Positions 37,213-49,160 are shown, numbered from the stretch's first letter. The stretch: 64,000 nt of DNA from Ziziphus jujuba (GCF_031755915.1 NC_083387.1:9941001-10005000), one strand, 5' to 3'. Translations and numbers: made by a program. Notes: a model not told the origin generated them from the sequence alone.

Positions 37213-38037
37213 ATTGGCTTTGGTCTCTAATTTTTTTAATTTTTTATTATTTTCTTTCTTGTAATTTTTTTGATGAAAATATGATAATGAATCCAAAAAA
37301 AAAAGGGAGGTTTTGTTTAAAATTGGACAAAAAAAAGAGGAAAAAAACTTTTGATGAAAATATGATAATGAAAAAAAAAAAAAAAAAAGAGGATATGTCT
37401 TCAAAATTGGACCCAAAAAAAGAGGAAAGTTTTTTTGATGAAAATATGATGATGAAAAAAAAAAGAGGGTTTGTGTTTAAAATTGGACTAGAAAAGAAGA
37501 AAAAATGGGAAGAAAAAAAAACTGTCACAAAAAGGAGCAAAGCCGATGCTATTTTCTTAACAAGTATAGGCTTTGTACAGGATTTAGCGACGTTATTTTA
37601 AAATTGTGATAAAACTAAGTATATACTTGGTTTTTAAAATTTATATACACAGTTTTTAGCGGCATAATTTTAAAATAGCGTTGCGAAAGCTTGTACAAAA
37701 CCGACGTTTGTTAAGAAAATAGCGTTGGCTTTACTCCCTTTTATGACAGTTTTTTTTCTCTTCTCATTTTTTCTTCATTTCTAGTCTAATTTTAAACATA
37801 AACCCTCTTTTTTTTTTTTTTTCATTATCATATTTTTATCAAAAAAAGATTTCCTCTTTTTTTAGTCCAATTTTGAAGAGAAGCCATCTTTTTTTTTTTT
37901 GCCCTCTTTTTTTTTTTTCTTTTTTTGTTCATTAACCTATTTTCATCAAAAGTTTTTTCCTCTTTTTTTGGTCCAATTTTCATCAAAGGAAGTAAAAAAA
38001 GAAATAATAAAAAAATTTTAAAAATTGGTGGACCAAA
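37213..38037. repeat. Large foldback unit (arms ~400 bp) within the MITE array
   Basis: The left arm (37215-37600) and right arm (37650-38037) are inverted copies. For example, 'aaagccgatgctattttctt' (37541-37560) pairs with 'aagaaaatagcgttggcttt' (37711-37730), and 'tttaaaattggactagaaa' pairs with 'tttctagtctaattttaaa'. The centre contains 'atttagcgacgttattttaa' and its inverted partner. Internal sub-repeats of about 60 bp ('gatgaaaatatgataatgaa') occur three to four times in the left arm. Confidence 0.75.
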
Positions 38038-39050
38038 GTTAAGGCTTTTAGGATGTAAAAGCGTTGGCTTTGGTTCCTATTTTTTTTTTTGGGTTATCTT
38101 TTCAATTTTGTAATTTTTAATTGATCCTCAATTTTTTTTTGTTAAATTTGAATTTTATTATTTTAAATAATACTTGTAAAAAATATAAAAAAAAATTACA
38201 AAGGAATTAAAAAGAATAAAAAAGAAAATAATAAAACCATTTAAAAAATTGGGGATCAAAGCCAACACTGCTGGGATGTTATAGCGTTGGCTTTGGTCCC
38301 CCAATTTTTTTTATTATCTTTTCAATTTTAGAATTTTCAATTGGTCTTCAATTTTTTTTGTTAAATTTGAATATTATTATTTTTAATGATATTTGCAAAA
38401 ATATAAAAAAATTACAAAGAAATTAAAAAAATAAAAATAAAAAAGAAAATAGTAAAAATTTAGGGGACCAAAGCCAATACTGCTGGGATGTAATAGCATT
38501 GGCTTTGGTCCCCCAATTTTATTATTATCTTTTCAATTTTGTAATTTTCAATTAGTCTTCAATATTTATTGTTAAGTTTAAATTTTATTATTTGAATGAT
38601 GCTTACAGAAATATAAAAAAAAAATTATAAAAGAATTAAAAAAATAATAAAAAAATTTAAAAATTGAGGGACCAAAGCCAACGCTGCTAGAATGTAATAA
38701 CGCTGGCTTCGGTCCCCCAATTTTTTTTATTATCTTTTCAATTTGTCCTCAATTTTTTTTGTTAAGTTTGAATTTTATTATTTTGAATGATACTTACAAA
38801 AATATAAAAAAAATTATAAAGGAATTAAAAAATAAAAATGAAAGTAAAAAAAAATTTAAAAATTGAGGGACCAAAGCCAACACTGCTAGAATGTAATAGT
38901 GTTAGCTTTAGTCCTCCAATTTTTTTTATTATCTTTTCAATTTAGTAATTTTCAATTAGTTCTCAATTTTTTTTGGTTAAGTTTTAATTTTATTATTTTG
39001 AATGATACTTGCAAAAATATAAAAAAATTACAAAGGAATTAAAAAAAAAA

Positions 39051-39430
39051 ATTCCAGAACTTTGCATCCTCAAACCTCCTTCTTTCCAATATTCAATTCA
39101 ACCCACAACACCACCATTTCAATTCTTGTTCTCTGAAACCCCACCATTCTAACTCCTTTATGATCGCCTGCTCATCCTCACAGCTCAATCGAAACTCTCA
39201 AAGTAGGAACTCCTTAATCTCATATATGATCAAGATCGGGGCCTCAAAACTCAAAAGAACCCAACCAAACGAGACTCGATTATCAAGGCCGTGTCCTTTC
39301 TGCTCTGGGATGCGATACAGTCAGCACCGGGACTTCGCTCTCGACCACGTCAAGACTACTCTAGACCACCAAAAAAGAGCAGCCCTTAATCTAGAGGAAA
39401 ATGACCACTTATTTGGTACCTAAGCTAGTG
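39051..39430 (+). CDS. Unrecognized short open frame with leader-like upstream sequence
   Basis: A frame of 87 codons starts at ATG 39160 and stops at 39423. It contains CPFCSGMRYSQHRDFALDHV and then a segment with DHQKRAALNLEEN. The C..C pair and following His residues could recall a zinc-binding fold, but I do not recognize the family. The stretch 39051-39159 is C-rich and C/T/A-rich, unlike the A/T neighbours, and looks like a plant 5' leader. It may be a captured or relic gene fragment. It directly follows the broken last unit of the MITE array. Confidence that it is a functional gene is low. Confidence 0.2.
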
Positions 39431-40099
39431 ACGTTTTACAGGTCATCGATGTCATTGTTTTTTTTTTTTTTTTTTTACTTCTTGTTCACACTTAGAAAAC
39501 AAAAAAAAAAAGGCTTAAAAAAAAATAATGGCTCACAAATATTAACCTTTAACCGAAGCTCTAAATGGATTTAAAATTGTCGAGAAGAAGGCCCAAGCGG
39601 TGGAAGCAATAAAAAAATATATGGGACTGGAGTAGTGGATTTTATTTGGGAATTTTGAAACGGTGATAGATGGAGAATTTTATTTGGGAGTTTTGAAATG
39701 ATGAGAGATGGAGGATTTTATTTGGAAATTTTGAAATTGTAAAGTTTGTGTGAAACAGTGGTGCTAACGGGAAAGAAAATGATATTTTGAAGCGGAAAGG
39801 TTTGAAAGAAATTTTTTTGAAGCTGCAATCTTTTCACGTGTGATAAGAAAATATCTGAATTGTTCACTGGATAAATTGAAATCTAATGATTGATTATTTT
39901 TTCATGTTTTTGGACCACACCATTTTCATCAGATCGGTCCTGACCATAAAAAAACTCTATATATATATATATATATACACACACACATATATTATAAGGC
40001 ATTTGGAAAATAAAAAAAAAAAATCCAATGGAATTGTCTCCATTATGAATCCTTATATAGAAGTGGTCCTTATTCATCCAAAAAAAAAAAAAAAAAAAA
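39431..40099. other. AT-rich spacer
   Basis: It contains a T-run (39459-39476), a near-duplicate pair 'ggattttatttgggaatttt' and 'gaattttatttgggagtttt' (39636-39695, with a third variant to 39731), a TA/CA microsatellite (39958-39988) and an A-run (40081-40104). No gene is seen. Confidence 0.4.
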
Positions 40100-42300
40100 A
40101 AAAAGCTATACAGGATTCCCTTTTTCGTTTTTTAGGTGGAAGTCTGTGAGAGTTCCCATAATACTATGTGAGGGTTCCATAATATTATGTTTCAAACATT
40201 ATTTTAAATACCAATATATTCTAATTTTAAATGGAACGGTCGCGACGGCTGGAGTATTATTTTATCTTCTTGGATAAATAAATGTGCTTAATTATTTTAC
40301 TATCACCAATAATTTTCCCTCAATCACTGCAACACAAAAATAATCCTGTTGTTTTCTTTTAACTGCTATTTATTGGATGTCGACATTTCCCAATTTTTGT
40401 ATAATAAATCAAAAACTTCCAAAATTGCAACTAATAATAAAAAATAAAAATAAAAACAAGACTCGACCCCTCCATATGTACATATAAGGTAAATTTTCTT
40501 TTGTCGTGTTTATAAATTGATAAATATATATTAGTTTTAACTTTATTAAACAACTTATAATATTATTTTAAAAATCTAATATATTATCTCTTTCATTTTC
40601 TTTTTTTGGGAAATAAAAGTTATATGGAAAAATTAAAATAATTGCAAGAATCAAGAGATAAATATCACATTATCTCTCTTATATGGTTTATACAATAATG
40701 CAGTAAACTTTTTCTTTTCTAATAAAGAGGCAACTAACTTGGTGGAAGTATTAGTGGTCTCTACTCACATTGCGCCTACAGTGACTGGGGCATCCTAAAG
40801 GACTACTTTGCCATGTGTAGTAACCACCGACAGTTTAAAATCTTACAAAATTTGGATAGGAGATAATTTTGGCAGAATAAACTATTTAACCATTATATTT
40901 GTGGATTTTAAAGTTATTATAAAATGATTTTTAATATTAATATATGGAATACTATTTATGATTATTAATTAGTTATATATATATATTAAAACTTAAATTT
41001 TGAAGGAAGTTTTATAGTGTTTGAAATGTTTATTTTTTCCTCACCACATCAGTTTGATAGTTGTTTATTTTTTCGATGTTGTAAAAAAAAAATTAATAAA
41101 TAGAATTATTGAAAATGTTTATATCATAAGACTGGATATGTGATAGATTTTGGTTTTTATACTAACCCTTCTAAAATCTAATATAATCTATTATTTTATA
41201 AAATTCTTTTAAATCAATGATTTTTCATATACTTTTAAATTTTGATAAATTATTAAAAAATTCTAATTGAACACTTATAAAATTTATATAATCTAAATTA
41301 AATATAGAGTCCTATAGATTATATGTAAATATAAATTGAATATTTTTATATTTTAAAACTCTTTTAAAAATATTAATTAAAATATAAACATTTTTCATAT
41401 TTTGTAATTAATTAATTATTTAACTGCTTTTAGGCCAAAAATTATTGCGAAAAGATATAGCAAATTATCAATCGGAGGTATGAATTAAAATAACTATATC
41501 CATTAACATAATCAAATTGATCCAGTGGTCACGAACGCCCTTTTAAAATTAGAATATATTGGTATTTAAAGTAATATTCCAAACATAATATTATGGAACC
41601 CTCGCAGTCCCCCATCTAAAAAAGGGAAAAGGCAATCCTGACAGACAAATAAATAAAAAAACTGACATGGCACTTCTTAACATTTTTCTTTTGGCTTTGA
41701 CATGATTGAAGTATTATTTTATTTTATCATTATTATTATCTTTTTGAATAAATAAACGCGCCCAATTGTTTGTCACATCAATAATAATTTTCCGTCAATC
41801 ATTACTACAAGACAAATAATCCTGTTGTTTTCTTTTAACTGCTGTTTTATTGGATGTCTACATTTCCCAATTTTTATATAATCAATCAAAACTTCCAAAA
41901 TTGGAAAAAAAACAGTCGGCCCCTGCATATGTACGTATAAGGTGGATATCTCTTTTATCGTGATTCTGAATATATAAATATATATTAGTTTTAATAAATC
42001 GATATATGATATATTATATTATGATTTATCATATCATTTCTTTTTTTTTTTTTTTTTTTGAGAAATAGAAGTTATAAAAACCGAAAAAATAAAATGGTTG
42101 CGAGAATCAAAAGATATATATCGTATTATCTTTCTTTCATCTTTCATACAGTAGCGTAATTAACTTTCTTTCTTTTTTCTTTTTTTCCCTAATAAAGAGC
42201 GCAAATAGTTTGGTAAAAATTTTAGAGGACCTCATATGTGAGTGGGGCATCCTATAGGACGATTCCACTAAGTTTTTTTTCATAGTTTAAAATCATACAA
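40100..42300. repeat. Dispersed repeat R1, complex copy with direct and inverted parts
   Basis: 40250-40960 and 41740-42420 are direct copies of each other ('tcctgttgttttcttttaac', 'tgcaagaatcaagagataa' or 'tgcgagaatcaaaagatat', 'ggggcatcct'), about 1.49 kb apart. 40110-40235 is the inverted copy of 41535-41640 (it carries 'gagggttccataatattatg', against 'cataatattatggaaccctc'). 40900-41980 is collinear with 16300-17420. No coding frame is present. The direct copies could be LTRs of a non-coding element, but clean TG...CA ends were not found. Confidence 0.6.
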
Positions 42301-42669
42301 AATTTGAATTATAGGTAACCACTAAAAGTGATAACTTGAGAAAAACAAAACACTAAATTATTATATATATGGATTTGAAAATTATGGTTTGAACATTTGA
42401 CAAGCTCTGTTATTATATTGAATGATTTTGACTACTATATTGCATAATTTTAACCTAATACTTATAATACTATTAGGATGTATCTTTAACATACTAACAA
42501 ATAATAAAAATAATTGTAGGTAAAATTATAATAATAAATAAATAAAAATAAAACAAATTTATTAATGTTTAACATTGTTTTAAACAATTCTAACAAATCG
42601 ATATTTTCTTTAAATTTAGCAAATTATCTGTTCGCAAGCAAACTGGCAATGTTAATTAATCTTCAAAAT

Positions 42670-42700
<31 letters not shown>

Positions 42701-42764
42701 GTAAATTTCACTTTAACCCTCTTTGTTTTATATATATATATATATTTCCTGAAATAAATCTCTA

Positions 42765-42800
<36 letters not shown>

Positions 42801-43073
42801 GAAAAACAATTTATTACTGGCTAAATAAATAAAGTTATAACTGTTATTTCTTGTATGTATTATATTGAAAAAAAAAAGTTTTTTTTTTTTTGGTTGATAA
42901 AAAAGAGAAGGTTTGAGAAATGTCATCTTGAGTAAAGTGGATAAGCGAACTAATAATTTGACTAAATAGGGTGCTAGAGTGAAACAGAAATAAAATCTAG
43001 TGGAGGCTATAGTAAAATTTTTCAAAGTAGGATTCAACATATATATATATATAATTTCTCTCATTGAAACATA

Positions 43074-43105
<32 letters not shown>

Positions 43106-43149
43106 CTAGCAAAGTGCTCAATCATTTGGTAATCTATTTTAATATCTTA
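42301..43149. other. AT-rich spacer with TA and ATT microsatellites
   Basis: TA tracts lie at 42676-42701, 42728-42747 and 42772-42796; an ATT tract lies at 43079-43097. The frames called here translate TA repeats (YIYIYI) and are not genes. Nothing else is visible. Confidence 0.5.
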
Positions 43150-43645
43150 TAGTATATGGTGTAAATGACCTAAATCAAGTCGAGTTTTTGTATTTTCAAA
43201 CTCAACTCATATCATTTTAAAAGTGTTTAAGCTCGGCTTGGTTTGAAAAACTCGAGCTTAGATCTACTCAAATTATTATATTATAAAAATTTTAAAACTT
43301 GAATATTTATTTTTTTAAAATATTTTAACATTAATAGATATGAATTTCAAATATTCAATTATTCAATTAATTTTATTATAAAATTAATTTAATTTTTAAA
43401 AAGTTTACAAATTTAAAATATGAAAAAAATACTATTTATGCATTATAAATACTCAATGTACTTAAATTCATAATATAATTTTTATAAGTTTAAGTTACTC
43501 ACAAACTTAATTTATTGCTCAAGATTGGCTCACAAGCTTCAATTTTTGTTCGAACTTGGTTTATTTTCTTTACGAATCGAATTCGAGCAAGGTAAAACTG
43601 AACCGAGCTCGAGCCGGTCAACAGATGGTTGAGCTTTTTTAGTTA
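43150..43645. repeat. Dispersed plant repeat with 'ctcgagct' motifs
   Basis: 'aagctcggcttggtttgaaa' plus 'aactcgagctta' on the left (43230-43262) and 'cgaattcgagcaagg' plus 'aaccgagctcgagccggtca' on the right (43567-43620) form a degenerate inverted pair. Plant genomes carry many such 'gctcgagctcg' rich non-autonomous repeats. It lies about 270 bp upstream of the BURP gene start codon. Confidence 0.45.
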
Positions 43646-43738
43646 ATACTTCAGTAATATATACCATTAATATATATATATATATATATAGATTGAATTT
43701 CAAATAACCTTTCACTTTAAATAAATAAATTTAAAAAA

Positions 43739-43742
<4 letters not shown>

Positions 43743-43783
<41 letters not shown>
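43743..43783. promoter_or_regulatory. GA microsatellite upstream of the BURP gene
   Basis: A run of about 20 GA dinucleotides lies about 130 bp before the BURP start codon. GA repeats near plant start sites can bind BASIC PENTACYSTEINE (GAGA-binding) proteins, so a regulatory role in promoter or leader is possible; it is not shown by sequence alone. No TATA box could be fixed with confidence among the AT-rich sequence to its left. Confidence 0.4.
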
Positions 43784-43784
<1 letters not shown>

Positions 43785-43913
43785 CAAATAATATTTGACA
43801 GCAGGCCCTTCTCTAAAAGTCTAATTTTTGTTTTATATCCTCTTTCATATACTCCCTTATCTAAAAAGAAAAACGAGAGAGAAAGTGTGAGGACAGCGAA
43901 GAAAATTAGAAAA

Positions 43914-44034
43914 ATGGCAAAGGAAATTGCTTCTTGTATTCTTCTCATCGTGTACCTTTCCCTGTTGATGGTAATAATTTAAATTTCATTTTTATTAATG
44001 TTTTTGGTTTGAATATAGTTAGTACATATATGTA

Positions 44035-44077
<43 letters not shown>

Positions 44078-44874
44078 AATTAATTTACAATATTTTTCCA
44101 TGTTGAATTAATTCGATTATGCAGTTGTGCAGCACTGGAAATGGTCATCCTCAGCACCACCAGCAGCAGCAGTACGGCGGTGATGATCCTCTGGATATGG
44201 CTAGAAGAGTAGGATTCTTCACTGTGGATGATCTCTATGTGGGAAAAGCAGTGGGCATTCAGTTTTACACCAGAGACCCTTCTTCGTTACCTCCGTTTCT
44301 GTCCAAAGAAGTTGCGGATCGCATTCCATTTTCAGTGAAAGAACTTCCGCTTCTTCTTCAACTCTTCGGGATGGCTCCAGGATCTCCAGAGGCCCAATTA
44401 GCGGAGAGGACTCTGAAAACCTGCGCAGAGGAACCCATAAAGGGGGAGCAAAAGACTTGTGCAACTTCCATAGAATCCTTCATCGAATTCGCGAGCTCTA
44501 TGTTGGGAGGAGGACAATACGGGGTCGATTTCAGAGCTATAAAAACTACCCATTTGGGAAAACCAGTCAGCGTTTATCAGAACTACACTTTCCTCGACAT
44601 CAAAGAGGTGCATAGCCCAATAATGGTGGCCTGCCATATTATGGACTACCCTTATATAGTATATATGTGCCACAGCCAAACCAGTAGGGTGTACCAGATC
44701 AAGATCGTTGGTCAAGAGGTCGGAGATGCACTTAATGCTATTGCGGTTTGTCACATCGATACATCTCAATGGGCACCCGATCACGTTTCTTTCAAACTCC
44801 TCGGCGTCAAGCCTGGAACAGTTTCGATATGCCATTTCTTCGGCCCTCATAACCCTGTTTGGGTTAAAACTTAA
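43914..44874 (+). CDS. BURP-domain secreted protein (two exons)
   Basis: Exon 1 is 43914-43970 (19 codons), intron 43971-44124 (GT...AG, containing a TA microsatellite), exon 2 44125-44874 ending in TAA; 268 residues in all. I chose ATG 43914 because it gives a signal peptide (MAKEIASCILLIVYLSLLM) and joins in phase 0; ATG 44119 lies in the intron. After a short His/Gln-rich stretch (residues 27-35), the BURP domain spans about 50-268. It has FFTVDDLYVG, FSVKELPLLLQLF, and the signature Cys-His pairs at 189/190, 201/202, 228/229 and 255/256 with spacings CH-X10-CH-X25-CH-X25-CH-X8-W. BURP proteins (RD22, USP, BNM2, PG1-beta classes) are apoplastic or cell-wall associated and often stress- or seed-related. 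There are no long repeats before BURP, so a short RD22/BNM2-like member is likely. It is intact and the only convincing functional gene here. Confidence 0.93.
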
Positions 44875-44939
44875 CGATAATGTGTAGTTTGTTTGTTTGC
44901 TTGTTTGAGTATGTGGTTTATGCATGCATGTACCTGGAT

Positions 44940-46110
44940 ACTTCTTTTGTTGTAGTGTTTAAAATCGTCCTTAATAATGTTATCTAATTAAGTCCACAGG
45001 AAAATTTTAAATAAAAAAAAAAAAAATGGTTGGTCTATGTGCTTTTCTATATTATAAACGCCTACTATAACGAATAATGACACCGGAAGGTTTCGAGTCT
45101 GTACGTAGCATGAGGCTATCGACTTGCCAAAGGGCTGATTGTGTGCGTCGTCGACGTCTATCTGTACGAGTAATGTTTAATGTAATGTCCAAATCAATAT
45201 AATATGCATTATTAATAAGTATTGCAGATTTGTTATGGGGTGTATATGTATATATATATATTTTTTACTATTTATTTATTTATTTATATATAATATGCGA
45301 TATTAAAAATTAACTTCAATAATTATGCAAGCAAAATTCTTAATTGTTTTGTTATTCTTCTAGTAAAAATTATATTGTTCAAAAAAAAAAAATAATCCCT
45401 AAGAAACATTCGAGTAACAATCTCATTGTTTCTACCAAGTACATTACCCTAAGAGAACAACGCTTTTGGCCATCTCGAAGACAACAATAATCATTTAATA
45501 ATAATAATAAAAAACGTAATGACAAATTCTACTTTTAGTTTAAAGTTTTTTCAAATACATTTTTTGTTAAAAAAATATTGCATATATTCTCTTAAAATTT
45601 TCTGTAACATATTTTTTTATTTTTCTCGGTAACTTTAAAATATGGTGATCAATAAGGTTCAATTTTTTATAATGACAAAAACACATTTATTGTAAACTAT
45701 TAAAGTAAAAATATAAAGGGAGTTTATGTAAATTACCTTGAATTAACATATACAAATAAATAAATATTTAAAATAAACAAATTCAAATATCATTTTCGTC
45801 AAAGAGTATCATTTTTCTTTTTTTTAACACAGAAACAGGGACCTGCAAGCCCAGGAGGGCCATGACCTCCGCACCTCAAACTTTTGTTATCATTTATATA
45901 TTCATAGTTTTTATTAATAATAAAAAATAAGGTATTAGTCACCCCAAAATAACTATTAAATTAATTTCAAATAGAACATATAAAAATTATTTTAACTAAT
46001 TATAGTTTACAATTCAAAAGTAAATTGAATTTAATTTCCATCTTAATAATCAATTAATATATTTTTTTCATTGGAATAATATTTTATATATTTCTTGTAT
46101 AAATAATGAA
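44940..46110. repeat. 3' flank of the BURP gene, duplicated at 54545-55580 and 59310-59440
   Basis: Shared blocks in the same order include 'tttgttgtagtgtttaaa', 'ggaaggtttcgagtct', 'tcgacttgccaaag', 'gtaatgtttaat', 'aactattaaagtaaaaatat' type sequence and 'atagaacatataaaaattat'. The first copy carries a private C/G-rich insert near 45830-45885 ('gggacctgcaagcccaggag'). A-rich sequence at 45008-45027 may be the poly(A) region of the BURP transcript. No gene follows. Confidence 0.8.
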
Positions 46111-46211
46111 TAAAAATTTATTTACCATGATGTGGCAGATATGACAATATTTAATTAATTTATTTATTTAAGTATAACAACTATGCATTTGGGTTTTTTT
46201 TTTTTTATAGC

Positions 46212-46410
46212 CACATATATATATATATATATATATCATCAGAAATTTTATGTTGAGAACGGTACACATGAAGACCATAATATTAGTGATGGTTTTTCAT
46301 AATATTAATGATAATTTTTTAAAAAATCGTCACTAATACTATAAAAAATCATCATTAATACTGTAATCCGTATGAAAATCGTCCGTATTATAGACAAACT
46401 GTATAGAAGG
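46212..46410. repeat. Dispersed repeat R2, second copy
   Basis: A TA tract (46212-46236) is followed by sequence matching 17655-17800 ('ttaatgataattttttaaaa', then 'tcatcattaatactgta'). It is partly self-complementary and non-coding. Confidence 0.6.
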
Positions 46411-47562
46411 TCTTTTAGCTTAATTTATATTTTAGGGAGTGGGAACTTTGGCTTTTTATGTTTTGTGAGCACTTTATTGAAAATTGAAATTATATTAAAT
46501 ATTCTACTGATGCCATGTTTTTATTGTGTCAGTTTTCTTTTTCTTTTTAAAATTTGGATAACGTCCTTTTCTTTAACGTGTCTTGCTTCGGGATACTTTC
46601 TGTTGCTAGTATTCAAGGCTGTCACATCTTGTTAGATGTGGATATATAATTATGTTCTTTTTCGTGAGTGATGTGTAATTATATTTTATCTCGAGATTGA
46701 ACGTTACCATTACTATTATATTTCCTTTTTTGAAGTATCTTAATTAAGAATTCATACATTTTATCTTGTTATTTCGGTTAGAGAACGGTGGATGTATAAA
46801 ATTATAAAAAATATTATTTATTATTATTGATAAATAATTATCAATAAAATTTGTATGTAAAATAATTATTTAAATAGTTATCAATAAATCATATACCCTC
46901 AGAATTTTTGCTTAATTTATAGATATTTTCTTTCTGCCCACTGTCACCTTTATTCACGGTTGTGTCATTACCAAAATAAAAATTATCCGTGATTGTATCA
47001 ATTATGCTAATTAGGTACAATAATATTCGTGATTATGATCTTAAAAGAATAATAAACATTAATATCTTTTTATATATAGAACGTCATTTAGCTAGCTGGC
47101 ATGTAGAGGGACTGGAACAATTTTGTCTCTACCAGGCCCACAAACCCCATTATAATTTTATCCCTCTCCCGAATCGAGCTTTCTTTTTGTCAATTGTACA
47201 TTTTCCGACGTGAGTTACATCCACCTGCATCATTTTTGTGGTGCATGACTTTTGAATATATATATATATATACACACTTTTGAATATATATGTATCTATA
47301 CATATATAATAAAGCTCCTATTCAGAATTTTTGAATTTTTTTAAATTTAGAAATTTAATTTTGGCCTTTGGTTTTTTCAAGGGGTGAAGCTGTATTGTGG
47401 CCTAAGGGGCAATGGCCAACACCCTTTGCAATTGTTTTGAATATTTTTGTTAATTTCAACTTTTTTTTATTAACTTACCTTATGTGGCCTCCCAAAATGA
47501 AATTGATTTCCTTTTTTTTATCCATTTTTTAATGTTAAATTTCCTTTTTTGATATCTATTTT
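46411..47562. other. AT-rich spacer left of the CACTA derivative
   Basis: Only short frames without domains occur. A G-rich piece near 47380-47440 ('ggcctaaggggcaatggcca') differs in composition from its surroundings and could be a fragment of another repeat. TA tracts lie near 47257-47270. No gene is seen. Confidence 0.4.
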
Positions 47563-48539
47563 CACTATGCAAAATTCGCTGATTAGCGATGCAATTAAAT
47601 ACGTTAAATGCAATAAACAGAGACGCATTTCACAAAGTCGCCAAATGTCCAGTCACTAAAAACATTATACCAACAACGATGCAGAAATAAAAGTCACCTG
47701 ATGTGGACTAAACAGCGACACAGTACAAAAAAACGTCGCTAAATGTAAAGAGACTTGCGACACTAAACATAGAGGAATCCGCAACTCTAACTCTCTACGT
47801 TGCTAATTTTTACGTCTATATTGCATCGCTGTTTTATGTAAATTCATACATCACTAATATGGAAGAAATAGCGACTTTACATTTTATGTATTGCTAATTG
47901 TTAGAAATTTTAGCAAATTATTATAATTCATCGCTGTTTTATGTAAACATATGTGTCGCTAAATTGTAGAATTTTTAGCGACTTGTGCAGTTATACATCG
48001 CTGTTTACTTACAACTATGTGTCGCTAATTTCATATATGTTTAACCTTTAGCAACTCGTTGTTTTGCGTCACTATATAATTAAATACAAGCGTCACTAGA
48101 AATGGGGATGCAAGTCTAGAGCGTCGCTAAAGGTCGAAAATGGCAACCATGTTGTTATTATGCGTTGCTAAAGGTCGCAAATGGTGACAATGTTGTTATT
48201 ATGTGTCGCTAAAGGATGAAAATGGCGGCCATGTTTTTCTTATGCGTTGCTACAAGTATTTTTAGCAACAATTTTCTTCTTGTATGTTGCTGTTGCTTTT
48301 TTTTTAATTGTTAAAATTTATTAAAAAATAATAAATACAAAACAATTAAAATTAGCTTCATTCAAAATAATTAGAATAAAAAAATTAAAAGTAAACATTT
48401 TCATAACAAAATAATTATCAAATAAATTAAATAGTATCTCATGAAATATTTTTACAATTCGGTAAACTATTGTATATGCAAAAGCAAAAGCAATATTAAC
48501 TAAATCTCCATGAAATGCATATTCATTGAGATGGAAGTT

Positions 48540-48725
48540 GTCATTCCCTTGTTGATGATATTACACATCCTCCCCCGATAGACTCGAAGCTCTTCATAGT
48601 CAGGGGGGGTAGAAAATCTTCTCTCAAAAAGAGACAGACCAGAGATGACAGAGGAAGGTATTCGGTTAAAAAAAAATACGGCAGTCAGAACAGACAGCTT
48701 CAGCCCAAAATGGACACCCTCATAC
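48540..48725. other. Private insert in the CACTA derivative's 3' region
   Basis: Between 'gagatggaagttg' (48527-48539) and 'tactgcatatgaaaaaatta' (48724 on), which are nearly adjacent in the copy at 11980-12040, this copy has about 140 extra bases ('catcctcccccgatagactc' and following), less AT-rich than the flanks. Its source is not recognized. The minus-strand frame 48500-48730 covers it but shows no domain I know. Confidence 0.5.
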
Positions 48726-48931
48726 TGCATATGAAAAAATTAATAAATTTATAAACACTTAGGCAAAATAAATATATATTAATTATTAAAAAGTAATAAT
48801 TTAGTAGATGAAAATTTAAAGAACATTATCGTTGTTCTTATGAAAGCGAATAAAAAAATTAATTAGATGGATAATAATAAATGTCATAAATATTACTTAA
48901 AACATATAAATAAATCTACGTACCAATTTAT

Positions 48932-49160
48932 TTAGAAGGTATTTGTTATCCATATCCCCTCATAATCGTTACGAACATAGCCGCTCTCACATTCATCCTT
49001 ATTATGATTTTCATCAACACTTGGCAATTGTATGATAAATGGATTGTGAGCCATTGTAGTATCGCCAAGGACATCTTCTTCAACAAAAGTACGATGTTGT
49101 GGTGGAGTTGAAACAACAGACCATCTTGAAGATCTTCAACATAAAATATTTGTTGAACTT
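48932..49160 (-). pseudogene. TNP2 C-terminal (DUF4216) remnant
   Basis: The minus strand reads RWSVVSTPPQHRTFVEEDVL, then GDTTMAHNPFIIQLPSVDEN and ECESGYVRNDYEGIW, ending at TAA (48932-48934), collinear with 32218-32424. It breaks off at 'gttgaactt' near 49160 and continues straight into 5' leader sequence equivalent to 28890-28915. So the transposase N-terminus, catalytic core and DUF4218 are all gone. It is non-functional. Confidence 0.85.

Larger units (their letters stand above)
34021..39050. repeat. Tandem array of MITE-like inverted-repeat units (interrupted by a solo LTR)
   Basis: Each unit begins 'ggctttggtcccccaatttt', ends 'aaaattgggggaccaaagcc' and is about 175-200 bp of A/T-rich self-complementary sequence. 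Adjacent units are joined by a 25-bp spacer of the type 'aacactgctgggatgtaata' plus 'gcgtt'. Unit starts: 34032, 37215 (enlarged foldback), 38065, 38287, 38502, 38704 and 38902; the last loses its right end at about 39050. The repeat period is 199-223 bp. The LTR at 34237-37207 sits in one spacer. No coding content is present. Confidence 0.8.

Noticed and set aside
44398..44925. 175-codon antisense frame opposite the BURP gene
   Set aside because: It is a shadow of the BURP coding sequence; the sense strand has a signal peptide, a splice junction and the full BURP signature.
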